This document shows positions 17,596-26,698 of a stretch of DNA of 31,240 nt, piece after piece. A program made the position numbers and the translations under genes. Under the pieces are notes generated by a model. It searched no databases. It was not told the origin of the DNA and was given only the letters and a program-made list of their open reading frames with translations. The first letter of the stretch is position 1. The number at the start of each line of letters is the position of its first letter. The stretch comes from Methanobacteriaceae archaeon (GTDB lineage Archaea > Methanobacteriota > Methanobacteria > Methanobacteriales > Methanobacteriaceae), in contig CAAFWR010000009.1 of assembly GCA_900766745.1 (NCBI GenBank), forward strand, positions 1 to 31,240, written 5' to 3'.

Positions 17596-17910
17596 CTAAT
17601 CGTATTCTCTCCAGGTATGTTTACATTCTAAACACTGGAAAAAACGTGTTTCAGCTTCATCTGCACTACGTGTTTGTTGAAGCCAAAATGCAGCTTTGGT
17701 ATGTCCACAGTTAGGGCATTCTATTTTCATTGTTGGAAGTGTATTAATATCTTCTCCTTTCATAATTATGTTTTCTTTTGCTACAACTTCTTCTTTTTGT
17801 TTATAGCTATTTTCGTTACCAGCTAAATCTGTTTCATAACCGCAAGTTCGGCATATATTTTTTCCTTTATTTGGAAGTAACATTCCTCCACACTTTGGAC
17901 AGAATTCCAT
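17596..17910 (-). CDS. tfs: Transcription factor S (TFIIS/RPB9-like)
   Basis: Stimulates RNA cleavage by stalled archaeal RNA polymerase. The 104-residue protein has two zinc ribbons: an N-terminal FCPKCGG...ICRTCGY and a C-terminal ECPNCGH...FQCLECKHTW. The hairpin of the second ribbon holds TRSADEAETRFF, with the Asp-Glu pair that reaches the polymerase active site in active TFS proteins, so it is a cleavage factor rather than an inactive paralogue. It begins 1 nt after the stop of the NUDIX gene, so translation is probably coupled. Its place in an operon with rpo11 suits its role. Confidence 0.93.
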   Translation of the reverse strand: MEFCPKCGGMLLPNKGKNICRTCGYETDLAGNENSYKQKEEVVAKENIIMKGEDINTLPTMKIECPNCGHTKAAFWLQQTRSADEAETRFFQCLECKHTWREYD

Positions 17911-17911
17911 A

Positions 17912-18334
17912 TTAATCCTCCTTTAATATTATTCTTAAAGCATCTTTAATTATTTTTTTATGATCAAAGGCTAAATCTAGATTGTCTATTTCATTGAAAG
18001 CGAATATTTTAATATCACTGGCATCATCAGCAGCTTTTGCATCTTCGAAATTTCCCTGAGCAGTGTAGGCTATTGTTACAGTATGACCTCGACTATCTCT
18101 TTCAGGGTCAGAATAAACATTTATCAATCGTTTTAATTCAACATCAATACTTGTTTCTTCTTTTGCTTCACGAATAGCTGCATTTTCAACAGTTTCACCA
18201 TAATCTACAAAACCTCCGGGCAATGCCCATTGGCCTTTAAATGGTTCATTTTTACGTTTTATAAGAATAAATTCCTTTTTATTGTTATATATAAAAATAT
18301 CTACTGTTAAAGATGGAGTTTTATATTTATTCAT
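17912..18334 (-). CDS. NUDIX hydrolase
   Basis: Hydrolyses a nucleoside diphosphate linked to another group; the exact substrate (for example ADP-ribose or a damaged nucleotide) cannot be read from the sequence. The complete NUDIX box starts at about residue 42: GGFVDYGETVENAAIREAKEE, matching GX5EX7REUXEEXGU except that a Ser follows EET where Gly is usual. The length, 140 residues, is that of a single domain. The start overlaps the end of rpo11 by 4 nt (ATGA), and tfs follows by 1 nt, so the three are translated as a unit. Confidence 0.9.
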   Translation of the reverse strand: MNKYKTPSLTVDIFIYNNKKEFILIKRKNEPFKGQWALPGGFVDYGETVENAAIREAKEETSIDVELKRLINVYSDPERDSRGHTVTIAYTAQGNFEDAKAADDASDIKIFAFNEIDNLDLAFDHKKIIKDALRIILKED

Positions 18335-18621
18335 GATATGTCTTCTTCAATAAGCTTTTTCAATTCTTTGGTTTCATCTAAAAGTTCTTCCGCTGCTTTT
18401 TTTAATGCATCTCTTGGTCTTTTGCCTCTTTTGGTTTTAATACTCATTTTTGGTTCCCCAGTAAGAGGGTGATCAATATTGTAAACAGCATATTCTACAT
18501 CAGGATTTTTCATTAAAAGATGTCTAAGTGCATTACATATTCCATGGCTTTCTCCATGTACAATAAATGTAAGTTCTAATTTTGTGTCTCTTATAATCTC
18601 AATATTGTTATCATCCATCAT
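18331..18621 (-). CDS. rpo11: DNA-directed RNA polymerase subunit Rpo11 (RpoL)
   Basis: A small polymerase subunit that pairs with Rpo3 and starts enzyme assembly, equivalent to half of the bacterial alpha dimer. The 96-residue product has the family core GESHGICNALRHLLMKNPDVEYAVYNIDHPLTGEPKMSIKTKRG, followed by the C-terminal helix. Two adjacent ATG codons (18621 and 18618) could start it; the difference is one residue. It follows csl4 by 8 nt. Confidence 0.95.
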   Translation of the reverse strand: MMDDNNIEIIRDTKLELTFIVHGESHGICNALRHLLMKNPDVEYAVYNIDHPLTGEPKMSIKTKRGKRPRDALKKAAEELLDETKELKKLIEEDIS

Positions 18622-18629
18622 ATCAAATC

Positions 18630-19202
18630 CTATTCATTAACATATTCGCTTGAAACTTCTCTTTTTTCTTTTCTATTACATCTTTTACATTGAAGTTCGT
18701 TTCTTTTTGGTGTAGTAGCCATATATTCTCTGCAACGAGTACACATTGCTTTTAAAACACCACAGTCCTCTTTGACGGTGGCTAAATCGACATTATCTCC
18801 AGTAACTTTAACTACTTCTGCTTTTATAATGTCTCCAATTCTAAAAGCATCTGAAATTTTATCTAAATAACCTTCTTTTGCTTTAGATATGTGTATTGAA
18901 CCCATATATGGGAGGGATAATTCTCTTTGAGTATTTTCTAATCTGTCAATTTTTACATTAACTCTTTGAGGTTTAATATCAGTGATTTGACCATATACTT
19001 TATCTTTGACTTCTAAAGTAGCCGGGCTTCCTGCTTTTGGTTCAACGGAGATAGTTTTCATTTTAGAATTTATATTTACAGTACCTAAAACAGTTGCTTC
19101 AATATCCCCTTCATTTTCATAGGTTCCTTTTCCTGGTAAATACTGCTCGATTATTCCGAGCCTTTCTCCAGGCATTACAAAGTCTCCGTTTTTTACTTTC
19201 AT
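18630..19202 (-). CDS. csl4: Exosome RNA-binding subunit Csl4
   Basis: Cap subunit of the archaeal RNA exosome, which degrades RNA from the 3' end. The 190-residue protein has an N-terminal barrel (GDFVMPGERLG), a central S1 RNA-binding domain (about 65-145, KVYGQITDIKPQRVNVKI...FRIGDIIKAEVVKV) and a C-terminal zinc ribbon (MCTRC...LQCKRC). GTGAT lies 4 nt before the ATG. It is the first gene of the operon running to tRNA-Arg; a TATA-like element lies upstream in the gap before dph2. Confidence 0.94.
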   Translation of the reverse strand: MKVKNGDFVMPGERLGIIEQYLPGKGTYENEGDIEATVLGTVNINSKMKTISVEPKAGSPATLEVKDKVYGQITDIKPQRVNVKIDRLENTQRELSLPYMGSIHISKAKEGYLDKISDAFRIGDIIKAEVVKVTGDNVDLATVKEDCGVLKAMCTRCREYMATTPKRNELQCKRCNRKEKREVSSEYVNE

Positions 19203-19246
19203 TTTATCACTTGAATAATGAATTTTAATTTAATATTATAATTATG

Positions 19247-19262
19247 TCAATAATTTTATATA
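19247..19262 (-). promoter_or_regulatory. Promoter of the csl4-tRNA-Arg operon
   Basis: On the - strand AAATATATATAAAA forms a strong TATA box in the 63-nt gap between dph2 and csl4, placing the start about 30 nt before the csl4 ribosome site. Confidence 0.5.
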
Positions 19263-19265
19263 TAT

Positions 19266-20273
19266 TTAATTACTGTATCGCTCATGAAATAAAATTTCGT
19301 CAAGCTGGTAATCTTCCCATTTCCTTTTGTTTAGGACTATTTCTAATTCTTGAGGAGTTATTAAAGGTTTTTTATACATTTGGGAATCATCAATAGCTAT
19401 TCTTGGGCATGCTGTTACTACAAAAGCATCTAAATCAAGATAAGGCAATAATGCATCAGGATTTATATTGTCCAGAACTAAGATGTATGCTTCCATTTTT
19501 TCATCTTCTATCTGTTTTTTAATATCCATAGCTAGTTTCATCCTGTATTGACCTTCTTTTGATGATACTATTATTCCCCATTTTTTAGCGCTTTTCGCTT
19601 TTGTAATTCTTGCAAAACGTATTCTAAGTATCTTGTCTGCAAATTCGTCCATTTCTCTTATTTCATTATTGTAGGGATCAACAGCCAGTACCTTTTCTTT
19701 TGTAAATAAGTGAATTCCAAGTGGGTGAAAGCTTCCACTTCCAATGAACAAATAGACTTCTGCATCAAGACCTTTTATTGATGAGAAATTGCATCCAAGA
19801 ACCTGGCCTTTTCTAGTATTTTTAGATGATCCGAGAACTACTTCTTTTCCATTGTCTTCTAAAAAGTCTTTAATTTCATTTAGTCTGTTCAGGTGTTGTG
19901 TTGTTGTTACAGGACCTATTTTGGTATAATCTTTTAGTTTTTCCAGTGATGCTTTAAGTATAGGCTTTATGTCAATATTGGAATATGCTTCAACAAAATA
20001 AACAGGCACTTCATATTTTAATGGTAGTGGTGTATGTCCGTAATGGATTATTAAATCTACAAACCCTTTCATTTTTGAATCAGTCACATCACATGCTCCG
20101 AAACATGGATCTGCTGAGATAATGACTGTTGCTTCTGTATTTGCTTCAATAAGTTTAGCTATTTGTGTTGCCTGCATTTTAAGGCCTTCTGGAAATTGAA
20201 GACCCACAGTTTTTGCATCTCTAGAGTTTATTTTGGATATTAATTTTTCTAAATCCATATTGTATAATGACAT
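19266..20273 (-). CDS. dph2: Diphthamide synthesis enzyme Dph2
   Basis: Transfers the 3-amino-3-carboxypropyl group of S-adenosylmethionine to a histidine of elongation factor 2, the first step of diphthamide. It is a non-classical radical-SAM enzyme whose 4Fe-4S cluster is held by one Cys from each of three domains: DPCFGACD (C57 or C61), LGCNFSS (about 160) and ACPRIAIDD (about 287). All are present in the 335-residue protein. GTGGAT precedes the ATG by 4 nt, and the start is directly behind the hpt stop, so hpt and dph2 form an operon. Confidence 0.93.
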   Translation of the reverse strand: MSLYNMDLEKLISKINSRDAKTVGLQFPEGLKMQATQIAKLIEANTEATVIISADPCFGACDVTDSKMKGFVDLIIHYGHTPLPLKYEVPVYFVEAYSNIDIKPILKASLEKLKDYTKIGPVTTTQHLNRLNEIKDFLEDNGKEVVLGSSKNTRKGQVLGCNFSSIKGLDAEVYLFIGSGSFHPLGIHLFTKEKVLAVDPYNNEIREMDEFADKILRIRFARITKAKSAKKWGIIVSSKEGQYRMKLAMDIKKQIEDEKMEAYILVLDNINPDALLPYLDLDAFVVTACPRIAIDDSQMYKKPLITPQELEIVLNKRKWEDYQLDEILFHERYSN

Positions 20274-20274
20274 T

Positions 20275-20844
20275 TTAATCCACTATAGTTGATTCAATAA
20301 CCACTTTTCCGTCTATTACGTCTAGTTTTACAATTGAAAATATTGGGATGCCGGTTTCTTCCTCTACTATTGTTCTTCCATCACCTTTATCAATTATGGC
20401 TATTGTATCTTTTATTTCTACTCCAATATCTTTTAATGCAGCTATTAATGAGATTAAAGTTCCTCCAGTACTTACCACATCGTCGATTATAAGTATCTTT
20501 TCTCCAGGTTTCAAGTCATTGATGTAGAGGTTTGAAGATCCGTATCCTGTTTTTTGAAATACCTCTTTTTCGTTTGGAAGGCCATATTGTCTTTTTCTTA
20601 TAACCACAAAAGGTATTCCGGTTGCTAGGGATAATGCAGTTGCTAAATGAATTCCCATAGCTTCCACTGCCACTATTTTGTCAACATTTAAATCTAATTT
20701 GTCTATTATAACTGCTGTAAGCTCTTTTAATATTTCAGGATCCATTGCAGGAACGCCGTCACTTATTGGATTTACAAAATAATTATATTCTCCTTTTTTT
20801 ACTATAGGTGAATTTTCTAAAGATTCTATTACTTTTTCTAACAT
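20275..20844 (-). CDS. hpt: Hypoxanthine/adenine phosphoribosyltransferase, archaeal type
   Basis: Salvages purine bases by joining them to PRPP. The 189-residue protein has the PRPP loop [13 protein letters not shown] at about residues 116-128 and an upstream [16 protein letters not shown], typical of the archaeal HPRT group related to adenine phosphoribosyltransferase. From sequence alone the base preference (hypoxanthine, guanine or adenine) is not certain. GGTG lies before the ATG. It is first in an operon with dph2 and divergent from ffh; the shared 101-nt spacer is A+T-rich and holds TATA-like sequence for both sides. Confidence 0.9.
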   Translation of the reverse strand: MLEKVIESLENSPIVKKGEYNYFVNPISDGVPAMDPEILKELTAVIIDKLDLNVDKIVAVEAMGIHLATALSLATGIPFVVIRKRQYGLPNEKEVFQKTGYGSSNLYINDLKPGEKILIIDDVVSTGGTLISLIAALKDIGVEIKDTIAIIDKGDGRTIVEEETGIPIFSIVKLDVIDGKVVIESTIVD

Positions 20845-20945
20845 TTTTTTTACACCAAAATTATTAAGGTTAATTAAAGTATAATTATTTAATATATAAA
20901 TTATATAATTTTTCTAAATTAAGTAATATTTAATCACGTGATAAC

Positions 20946-22283
20946 ATGCTTGGAAGTTTAGGTGAGAATCTTACTAATACAATGAAAAAATTAGTTGGAA
21001 TGTCTGTTATCGATAAAAAGACTGTTAAAGAGGTTGTTAAAGAAATTCAACGTGCTTTAATCCAATCTGATGTAAACATTGCTTTGGTATTAGATTTATC
21101 AAAAAAAATCGAGAAAAGAGCTCTTGATGAAAAGCCTCCAAAAGGTATCACTCCAAGAGAACATGTAATAACAATTATCTATGAAGAAATGGTTAATCTT
21201 CTTGGAAGTGAAGCTGTTGGCTTAGACATTAATCAAAAACCCTATAAAATTTTACTTTTAGGTCTTCAAGGTAGTGGTAAAACCACAACTATCGGTAAAA
21301 TGTGTAAATACCTTATAAAGAAAGGATTCAACCCTGCGGTAGTCTGTACAGACACATGGAGGCCGGCTGCATATGAACAGTTAAAACAGCTTACAGAAGA
21401 AATGCAAATACCTTTATATGGGGATCCTGATAACAATGACGCATTGGACTTAGCTGAAAAAGGTTTAAAAGAGTTTAAAAACAAGAAAGTAATTATTTTT
21501 GATACAGCAGGAAGACATAAACAGGAAGATGATCTTATTGCTGAAATGGATGAGCTAGACAATATCATTGAACCTACTGAAGCTATGCTTGTTATTGACG
21601 GTACTATTGGTCAGCAGGCTGGTGAACAGGCTAGGGCATTTTCAAAAGCAACAGACATTGGGTCTATAATCATTACAAAACTTGACGGTTCTGCAAAAGG
21701 TGGTGGTGCAATGTCTGCTGTAGCTGAAACAGGGGCACCAATTAAATTCATCGGTACCGGTGAGCGTATCGACGATTTTGAATTATTCGATCCAGAAAGG
21801 TTTATCTCCAGATTACTTGGAATGGGGGATATTCAGACATTAATTGAAAAAGCAGAGGAGAATATTGATGAAGACGTTGCTGAGAAAACCATGAACAACA
21901 TGATGAGCGGCAAATTCACATTAACTGATGTTAAAAACCAGTTTGACATGATGAACAATATGGGGCCTATGCAGCAAATATTAAATATGATTCCAGGTCT
22001 TGGTGGTAAAATTCCAAAAGAAGCATCTAAAATGACTGAAGACAAAATTGACACCTATAAAGTGATGATGTCTTCAATGACCCAGGAAGAAATGGATAAT
22101 CCTAAGTTAATTAAACAGTCACGTATTCAAAGAATAGCTAGAGGGGCAGGTGTTGAGGAAAGTGATGTCAAGGACCTTCTTAAATATTACAACAACACTA
22201 AAAAAGCTATGAAAGGAATGGGAAAACGTGGCAGACTTGGAAGCGGTGCTATGAATCGTATGATGGGTCAGTTTATGAAATAA
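20946..22283 (+). CDS. ffh: Signal recognition particle GTPase SRP54
   Basis: Binds signal sequences and SRP RNA and delivers ribosomes to the membrane receptor FtsY. The 445-residue protein has the N domain helices, then the G domain with [10 protein letters not shown] (about 106-115), DTAGRH (about 186), [11 protein letters not shown] (about 245) and the [17 protein letters not shown] closing motif, then a Met-rich M domain (for example [20 protein letters not shown] and the C-terminal [14 protein letters not shown]). GTGAT lies 3 nt before the ATG. pus10 follows by 22 nt. Confidence 0.96.
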   Translation: MLGSLGENLTNTMKKLVGMSVIDKKTVKEVVKEIQRALIQSDVNIALVLDLSKKIEKRALDEKPPKGITPREHVITIIYEEMVNLLGSEAVGLDINQKPYKILLLGLQGSGKTTTIGKMCKYLIKKGFNPAVVCTDTWRPAAYEQLKQLTEEMQIPLYGDPDNNDALDLAEKGLKEFKNKKVIIFDTAGRHKQEDDLIAEMDELDNIIEPTEAMLVIDGTIGQQAGEQARAFSKATDIGSIIITKLDGSAKGGGAMSAVAETGAPIKFIGTGERIDDFELFDPERFISRLLGMGDIQTLIEKAEENIDEDVAEKTMNNMMSGKFTLTDVKNQFDMMNNMGPMQQILNMIPGLGGKIPKEASKMTEDKIDTYKVMMSSMTQEEMDNPKLIKQSRIQRIARGAGVEESDVKDLLKYYNNTKKAMKGMGKRGRLGSGAMNRMMGQFMK

Positions 22284-22305
22284 TTTAACTGTTAGTTTTG
22301 ATAAT

Positions 22306-23529
22306 ATGGACCAGCTAGTAATAACAAAAGCTAAAGAGCTCTTGGAAAAAACCGACGGCAAAATCTGTAAGCACTGTTTTGGCCGTAAGCTATCGCCCCT
22401 TATGCGGGAAGAAAATGACAACGTTAAAATTGCAGAAAATGTACTGGAAGCTCTTCAAACAGATTTGGGCAGTGATGAATGTGTTGTCTGCGGCAATATC
22501 TTTGAGAAAGTTGACGACTACCTTTTCGGAAGGGTCTATAATAAAATTGACCATTTAGGTGTTGGATTTGATGTCTTTATGGTTGGAACCACAATACCTA
22601 AAGAGATTAAAGAGAGGGATGACGAACTTTCCAATGAGCTGGATTTAAATTCAGAACCTATTAAAAAAGAGCTAAATAGAATTATCTCTGATGAACTTTC
22701 AAAAACTCTTGGAAAAACAGTTAACTCACTTAAACAGGATATTGTAGTAAATGTAGACATTAGAAAAAAGCCTAAAGTCAGGTTACAGTTAAATCCGATT
22801 TACATTGAAGGAAAATACAACAAACTGATTCGCGGAATACCACAGACCAAATGGCCATGTAGCAAATGTAAGGGAAAGGGATGTGAAGCCTGTAACGGTA
22901 CAGGAAAACAGTATCCAGAATCAGTTGAAGAGCTACTATCTGAAAAGATATTGGAAGCTACCCGTGGATATGAAGCCAAATTCCATGGTGCTGGAAGGGA
23001 AGACATTGATGTTTTAATGCTAGGTTCAGGAAGACCATTTGTCCTGGAGATAAAAGAACCTAGAATCAGAAAGATCGATTTGGAAAAATTAGAAAAAGAA
23101 ATAAACCAAGCTAACAAAGGGAAAACACAATACCACAACCTGAAATTTACAGAAAAAAACAGGAAAGGAGAAATAAAGCAGTCCTCTCCAGATACATTTA
23201 AAGTCTACAAGGCATTGGTTAAATGCAGTGGTGCCTTTGATGAGAAAAAACTGGAGGAATTGTCAAAGCTGGATGAAATCAATCAGCAAACACCAATAAG
23301 AGTTTTAAGAAGACGTGCTGATAAAATACGCCTGAAACATGTTAAAAATGTAGAAACAAATATTATTGACGATACAACATTTGAAATGATTGTTAAAACA
23401 GAAGGAGGCCTTTATATTAAAGAACTGATTTCAGGTGATGAAGGTAGAACCCATCCAAATGTAGGGGAGATTCTCGGCGTAGATGCAGTATGTAAACAGT
23501 TAGACGTACTTGAGGTAAGTGAAAAATAG
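22306..23529 (+). CDS. pus10: tRNA pseudouridine synthase Pus10
   Basis: Makes pseudouridine 54 and/or 55 in the T loop of archaeal tRNAs. The 407-residue protein has an N-terminal zinc-binding part (ICKHCFG, then CVVCGN), a THUMP-like region, and a catalytic domain with [26 protein letters not shown] around residue 230, where the Asp after GRE is the catalytic residue of the family. A CxxC repeat ([17 protein letters not shown], about 185-201) forms an extra zinc finger of the DnaJ kind. It sits between ffh and moaC, and its last codons run into the moaC ribosome site. Confidence 0.92.
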   Translation: MDQLVITKAKELLEKTDGKICKHCFGRKLSPLMREENDNVKIAENVLEALQTDLGSDECVVCGNIFEKVDDYLFGRVYNKIDHLGVGFDVFMVGTTIPKEIKERDDELSNELDLNSEPIKKELNRIISDELSKTLGKTVNSLKQDIVVNVDIRKKPKVRLQLNPIYIEGKYNKLIRGIPQTKWPCSKCKGKGCEACNGTGKQYPESVEELLSEKILEATRGYEAKFHGAGREDIDVLMLGSGRPFVLEIKEPRIRKIDLEKLEKEINQANKGKTQYHNLKFTEKNRKGEIKQSSPDTFKVYKALVKCSGAFDEKKLEELSKLDEINQQTPIRVLRRRADKIRLKHVKNVETNIIDDTTFEMIVKTEGGLYIKELISGDEGRTHPNVGEILGVDAVCKQLDVLEVSEK

Positions 23530-23539
23530 AGGTTTGAAA

Positions 23540-24007
23540 ATGAGTAAGGAGTTTAGCCACCTAACTGACAGTGGAGTTCATATGGTGGAAGTAGGAAATA
23601 AAATAGATCAGCAAAGAAAAGCAGTAGCTAGTGGAAAAATCCAGCTGGCAAAAGAAACAATAGCTATGATTGAAAATGAAGAAATCAAAAAGGGGAACGT
23701 ATTGACAACTGCCCAGATTGCAGGAATACAGGCGATTAAAAACACTTCTTCAATAATTCCATTATGTCATCCACTAAACTTAACTGGCGTCGAAATTGAT
23801 TTTGAAGTTAGGGAAAAAGAAATAGTGGCAATTTGTTCTGTAAACATGTGTGGAAAAACCGGTGTTGAAATGGAAGCTATCACAGGGGTTAGTGTAGCGT
23901 TACTTACAATATGGGATATGGTCAAGGCTGTAGAAAAGGATGAAAATGGCCAGTATCCTGACACAAAAATAAGCGATATACAGGTTTTAAAGAAAGAAAA
24001 AATATAA
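23540..24007 (+). CDS. moaC: Cyclic pyranopterin monophosphate synthase MoaC
   Basis: Converts the MoaA product to cyclic pyranopterin monophosphate in molybdopterin synthesis. The 155-residue protein has the family's signatures: [34 protein letters not shown] (active-site region) and [26 protein letters not shown]. An in-frame GTG at 23519 would overlap pus10, but GAGGTTT before the ATG at 23540 and the usual N-terminus [17 protein letters not shown] favour 23540. Confidence 0.95.
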   Translation: MSKEFSHLTDSGVHMVEVGNKIDQQRKAVASGKIQLAKETIAMIENEEIKKGNVLTTAQIAGIQAIKNTSSIIPLCHPLNLTGVEIDFEVREKEIVAICSVNMCGKTGVEMEAITGVSVALLTIWDMVKAVEKDENGQYPDTKISDIQVLKKEKI

Positions 24008-24039
24008 TTTCATTTATTGTTTTCAGTGAACTAAAAAAC

Positions 24040-24077
24040 AATATTCATTTTTGTTTAAATTTTTTGAATATTTTTTC
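24040..24077 (+). terminator. Terminator after moaC
   Basis: AATATTC (24040-24046) pairs with GAATATT (24066-24072), followed by a run of T. The stem is short and the loop is 19 nt. Confidence 0.4.
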
Positions 24078-24260
24078 ATTTTCAAAAGTGATTCTATTTA
24101 CATTTTCTTTTCCATAGATTTAATTCATTATATATCCTGTTATATTTTACAATATCCATATTATTTTTAAAATAATTGTAATATTGTACAATAGTTTTTA
24201 GATTATATTAAATACTTTTTATTTTTTTAGTTTTTTATTAAAATTCTTTCATTTTTGATA

Positions 24261-24274
24261 GAAACCTTTATATA
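24261..24274 (+). promoter_or_regulatory. Strong promoter (BRE plus TATA) of the structured RNA
   Basis: GAAACCTTTATATA, close to the consensus promoters of stable-RNA genes in Methanobacteriales. The start should fall near 24295. Confidence 0.7.
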
Positions 24275-24294
24275 CTAAATGGCACTAACTATTA

Positions 24295-24510
24295 GTAATT
24301 AACATTAAGTTAATTGGTATGTGTTTTCATACATTGTAGGAGATGTGTGTAACCACTATCTAGTAAGTTACTGATCGTGGAGATGAATTGGTACGGATAT
24401 ATCGAATAGTGATTTACTGGATATAGCAGGGTTTTATCCTTTGTCTAGAGATGGAAAATGGTAATAGATATTAGGTGAGGGATAAAACCGCTGGTTGTTT
24501 TAACTATTTT
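24295..24510 (+). ncRNA. Structured non-coding RNA of unknown family, about 215 nt
   Basis: A strong promoter lies upstream and a run of eight T (24507-24514) ends it. Hairpins in order: (I) TAATTAAC/GTTAATTG at 24296-24303 and 24309-24316; (II) GTATG/CATAC at 24317-24321 and 24328-24332; (III) 16 bp between 24357-24372 and 24408-24423, all paired with 3 G-U, enclosing a 35-nt loop; (IV) 18 bp between 24430-24447 and 24472-24489, all paired with 4 G-U pairs, extended outward by CAG (24427-24429) with CTG (24491-24493) past one bulged G. The G-U pairs argue for selection at the RNA level rather than a DNA palindrome. No reading frame runs through it. It does not show the conserved cores of SRP RNA, RNase P RNA, or boxed C/D or H/ACA guides that I can recognise. 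Confidence 0.7.
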
Positions 24511-24514
24511 TTTT
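24507..24514 (+). terminator. T-run ending the structured RNA
   Basis: Eight consecutive T, 14 nt after the closing base pairs of hairpin IV. Confidence 0.6.
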
Positions 24515-24571
24515 AATGATTTTGATATAATGTTTAAAGTAATTGTCAGTAGATTATTACATTAAAAGCCA

Positions 24572-24583
24572 ACTTTATATATT
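24572..24583 (+). promoter_or_regulatory. Promoter of the Sec61-beta gene
   Basis: CAACTTTATATATT is a clear TATA element; the start should be near 24600, giving a leader of about 40 nt that includes AAGGAG (24631-24636). Confidence 0.6.
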
Positions 24584-24641
24584 ATTAGAATAATAAATAG
24601 TACATAATTGATTTTTAACTAACAAACTTTAAGGAGATATT

Positions 24642-24803
24642 ATGGCAAAAAAAGATAATCAAATGAGTATGCCTCAAACTGGTGCAGGTTTAGTAAGATA
24701 CTTCGATGAAGAAAGTGTTGGTCCAAAACTTTCCCCAACTCATGTTGTTGTAATTACTATAATTTTAGCTATTTTCTGTTTTGTATTAAGATACTCAGCT
24801 TAG
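24642..24803 (+). CDS. secG: Protein translocase subunit Sec61-beta (SecG)
   Basis: The small third subunit of the SecYE translocon in archaea. The 53-residue product starts MAKKDNQMSMPQTGAGLVRY, then FDEESVGPKLSPTHVV, and ends in a single membrane helix (VVVITIILAIFCFVLRY). The order 'GAGLVR(Y/F)F(D/E)EE...G(P/L)K(L/I)SP' before a C-terminal tail anchor is the archaeal Sec61-beta pattern. AAGGAG lies before the ATG. The gene is too short for many gene finders. It stands alone behind the structured RNA, with T-runs after its stop. Confidence 0.94.
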   Translation: MAKKDNQMSMPQTGAGLVRYFDEESVGPKLSPTHVVVITIILAIFCFVLRYSA

Positions 24804-24856
24804 GATTTAAAAAAATTCTAACTACTACTTTTTTTATTAATTTAAAGGCAATATAA

Positions 24857-25681
24857 ATGTTAACCAAAAGAATTATTCCCTGTTTAGACTGTGATTTGCA
24901 AGTTCCTGAAGGAAGAGTTGTAAAAGGGGTTGAATTTAAGGAAATCAAATATGCTGGTAATCCAGTTGACTTAGCTACCCGTTACTATGAAGAGGGAGCT
25001 GATGAAATTATTATTTTAGATATAACTGCTTCCTATGAACGTAGAGCAACAATGGCAGATGTAATTAAAAGATTAACCGAAAATGTCTTCATTCCTATCT
25101 GTGTTGGTGGAGGAATAAGGAAAGTTGAAGACTATACCAACATGCTTAAGGCAGGTGCCGACAAATGTTCTACAAACACGGCAGCTATTAAAAATCCAGA
25201 ACTTCTAACAGAAGCTTCAAAAGTCGTTGGCAGTCAGGCTGTTGTAATAGGAATTGATGCTAAAAGAAGATATGTTGATTCCCCAAATGAAGCTCCAGAT
25301 AAAAATGTTATTGAAACAGATAATGGATTATGCTGGTTTGACTGCAGTATCTACGGAGGTCATGAATTTACAGGAATGGATGCAATAGACTGGGCTGTAA
25401 AATGCCAGGATCTTGGAGCTGGAGAAATATTGCTTACCAGTATGGATGGGGATGGAACACAGGCAGGTTATGATTTGGATCTTGTAAAAGCTGTTAATGA
25501 TGCAGTTGATATTCCGGTAATAGCTAGTGGTGGTGTTGGGGAACCTAAACATATCTTGGAAGCTTTCCAATATTCTGATGCTAGTGCTGCTTTAGCTGCA
25601 AGTATTTTTCATTTTAATGAATACTCAATTGGTGAAGTAAAGGAATATCTTCATAAAAATGGAGTTAAAGTGAGATTGTAA
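24857..25681 (+). CDS. hisF: Imidazole glycerol phosphate synthase subunit HisF
   Basis: The cyclase half of the enzyme that closes the imidazole ring in histidine synthesis and releases AICAR; it works with the glutaminase HisH, which is not nearby. The 274-residue TIM barrel has the two catalytic aspartates in [10 protein letters not shown] (N-terminus) and VVIGIDAKR, and phosphate-binding CVGGGIR and [31 protein letters not shown] is also typical. The OGG gene begins directly after its stop, so the two are probably co-transcribed. Confidence 0.95.
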   Translation: MLTKRIIPCLDCDLQVPEGRVVKGVEFKEIKYAGNPVDLATRYYEEGADEIIILDITASYERRATMADVIKRLTENVFIPICVGGGIRKVEDYTNMLKAGADKCSTNTAAIKNPELLTEASKVVGSQAVVIGIDAKRRYVDSPNEAPDKNVIETDNGLCWFDCSIYGGHEFTGMDAIDWAVKCQDLGAGEILLTSMDGDGTQAGYDLDLVKAVNDAVDIPVIASGGVGEPKHILEAFQYSDASAALAASIFHFNEYSIGEVKEYLHKNGVKVRL

Positions 25682-26635
25682 ATGTTAATTGAAAAAAATA
25701 TTAACCTTGACTTAACACAACAGTCAGGCCAGACTTCACAGCCTCCATGGAGAAAAGAGGATAATGCATATAAAGATATTGTTCTTATTGAAGACAAACC
25801 GGTTCTGTTTAAGGTAAGTCAAAAGGATAATTTTTTGGATTTTAGCTATGAATATCCTTCAGGGAAGGACTTTAATTTTTCCAAAAAAGTATTGTTGGAT
25901 AAACTCAACACCATTTTTGACTTGGACTTTGATTTGGAGAAATTTTATAGCTATCTGAATAATAATGAGAAGCTATGTGAGATGACTAATTTTTGTAATG
26001 GACTAAGACTGTTTGAAGCTAAGAATAAATTTGAAGCTATCATTTCATCAATTTCAAGTTCCAATAACTCTATAGCTAGATGGACAAAATCTATTAACAT
26101 GGCTCGGGAAAAGTGGGGATTGGAAGTGGAATTTCCCTCTGGTAATTTTTATACTTTTCCTGACGTTAATGTTCTAAGTTCCTGTTTTGAAGATGATGAA
26201 GAGGAATTTGGTTATTCTGATGATATTCTAGACATTAATGAATGTAGCAACAATCTTAAAACCTGCGGATTCGGTTATAGGTCAAGTTACATTAAAAAAG
26301 CTTCCAACCTTTTTACAGTTGAAATGTCACTTTCAGACATTTCCTCTATGGATTATGAAGAAGCTTTTGAAGTGGTTCAGATGATTCCTGGTGTTGGGCC
26401 AAAAGTAGCTGACTGTCTTTTGTTATATGGGTTTAATTTTAAAGAAGCCTTTCCAACAGATGTCTGGATTAAGAGAATTATTTCTCACTTATTTTTTGAT
26501 AATAAGGATATATCTGTTAATAAGGTTCGTGAATTTGGAATAGAGCATTTTGGAGACTATGCAGGTTATGTGCAGCTTTACTTGTTCCACTATGCACGCA
26601 AATCAGGCCTTATGGAAAAACTTAAAAATAAATAA
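25682..26635 (+). CDS. OGG1-type 8-oxoguanine DNA glycosylase/AP lyase
   Basis: Removes oxidised purines such as 8-oxoguanine from DNA. The 317-residue protein has the OGG1 N-terminal fold (LTQQSGQTSQPPWR, like the OGG N-domain) and the HhH-GPD module: IPGVGPKVADC with the presumed Schiff-base lysine K241, and FPTDVWIKR with the catalytic aspartate D260. KTCGFGYRSSYIKKA precedes it, as in OGG1. No Cys cluster for an iron-sulfur site is present, unlike the EndoIII/MutY branch. The ATG directly abuts the hisF stop, and GTGAG within the end of hisF serves as ribosome site. Confidence 0.9.
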   Translation: MLIEKNINLDLTQQSGQTSQPPWRKEDNAYKDIVLIEDKPVLFKVSQKDNFLDFSYEYPSGKDFNFSKKVLLDKLNTIFDLDFDLEKFYSYLNNNEKLCEMTNFCNGLRLFEAKNKFEAIISSISSSNNSIARWTKSINMAREKWGLEVEFPSGNFYTFPDVNVLSSCFEDDEEEFGYSDDILDINECSNNLKTCGFGYRSSYIKKASNLFTVEMSLSDISSMDYEEAFEVVQMIPGVGPKVADCLLLYGFNFKEAFPTDVWIKRIISHLFFDNKDISVNKVREFGIEHFGDYAGYVQLYLFHYARKSGLMEKLKNK

Positions 26636-26698
26636 TTATTAATAGCTGTAAAATCATAATTAATAATATTATAATTTGTTCACTATAGGAGATTAATT

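Larger units (their letters stand above)
24008..24641. other. Long spacer between moaC and the Sec61-beta gene
   Basis: No protein gene is seen. From left to right it holds the moaC terminator, about 180 nt of very A+T-rich sequence with no structure I can see, a strong promoter (24261-24274), a structured RNA of about 215 nt, and the promoter of the Sec61-beta gene (TTTATATAT near 24574). Confidence 0.7.

Noticed and set aside
24295..24510. The structured RNA as SRP RNA, RNase P RNA or a riboswitch for the Sec61-beta gene
   Set aside because: No conserved core of SRP or RNase P RNA was recognised, and its own T8 end plus a separate promoter for the Sec61-beta gene argue against a cis-acting leader. 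An Rfam search would settle this.
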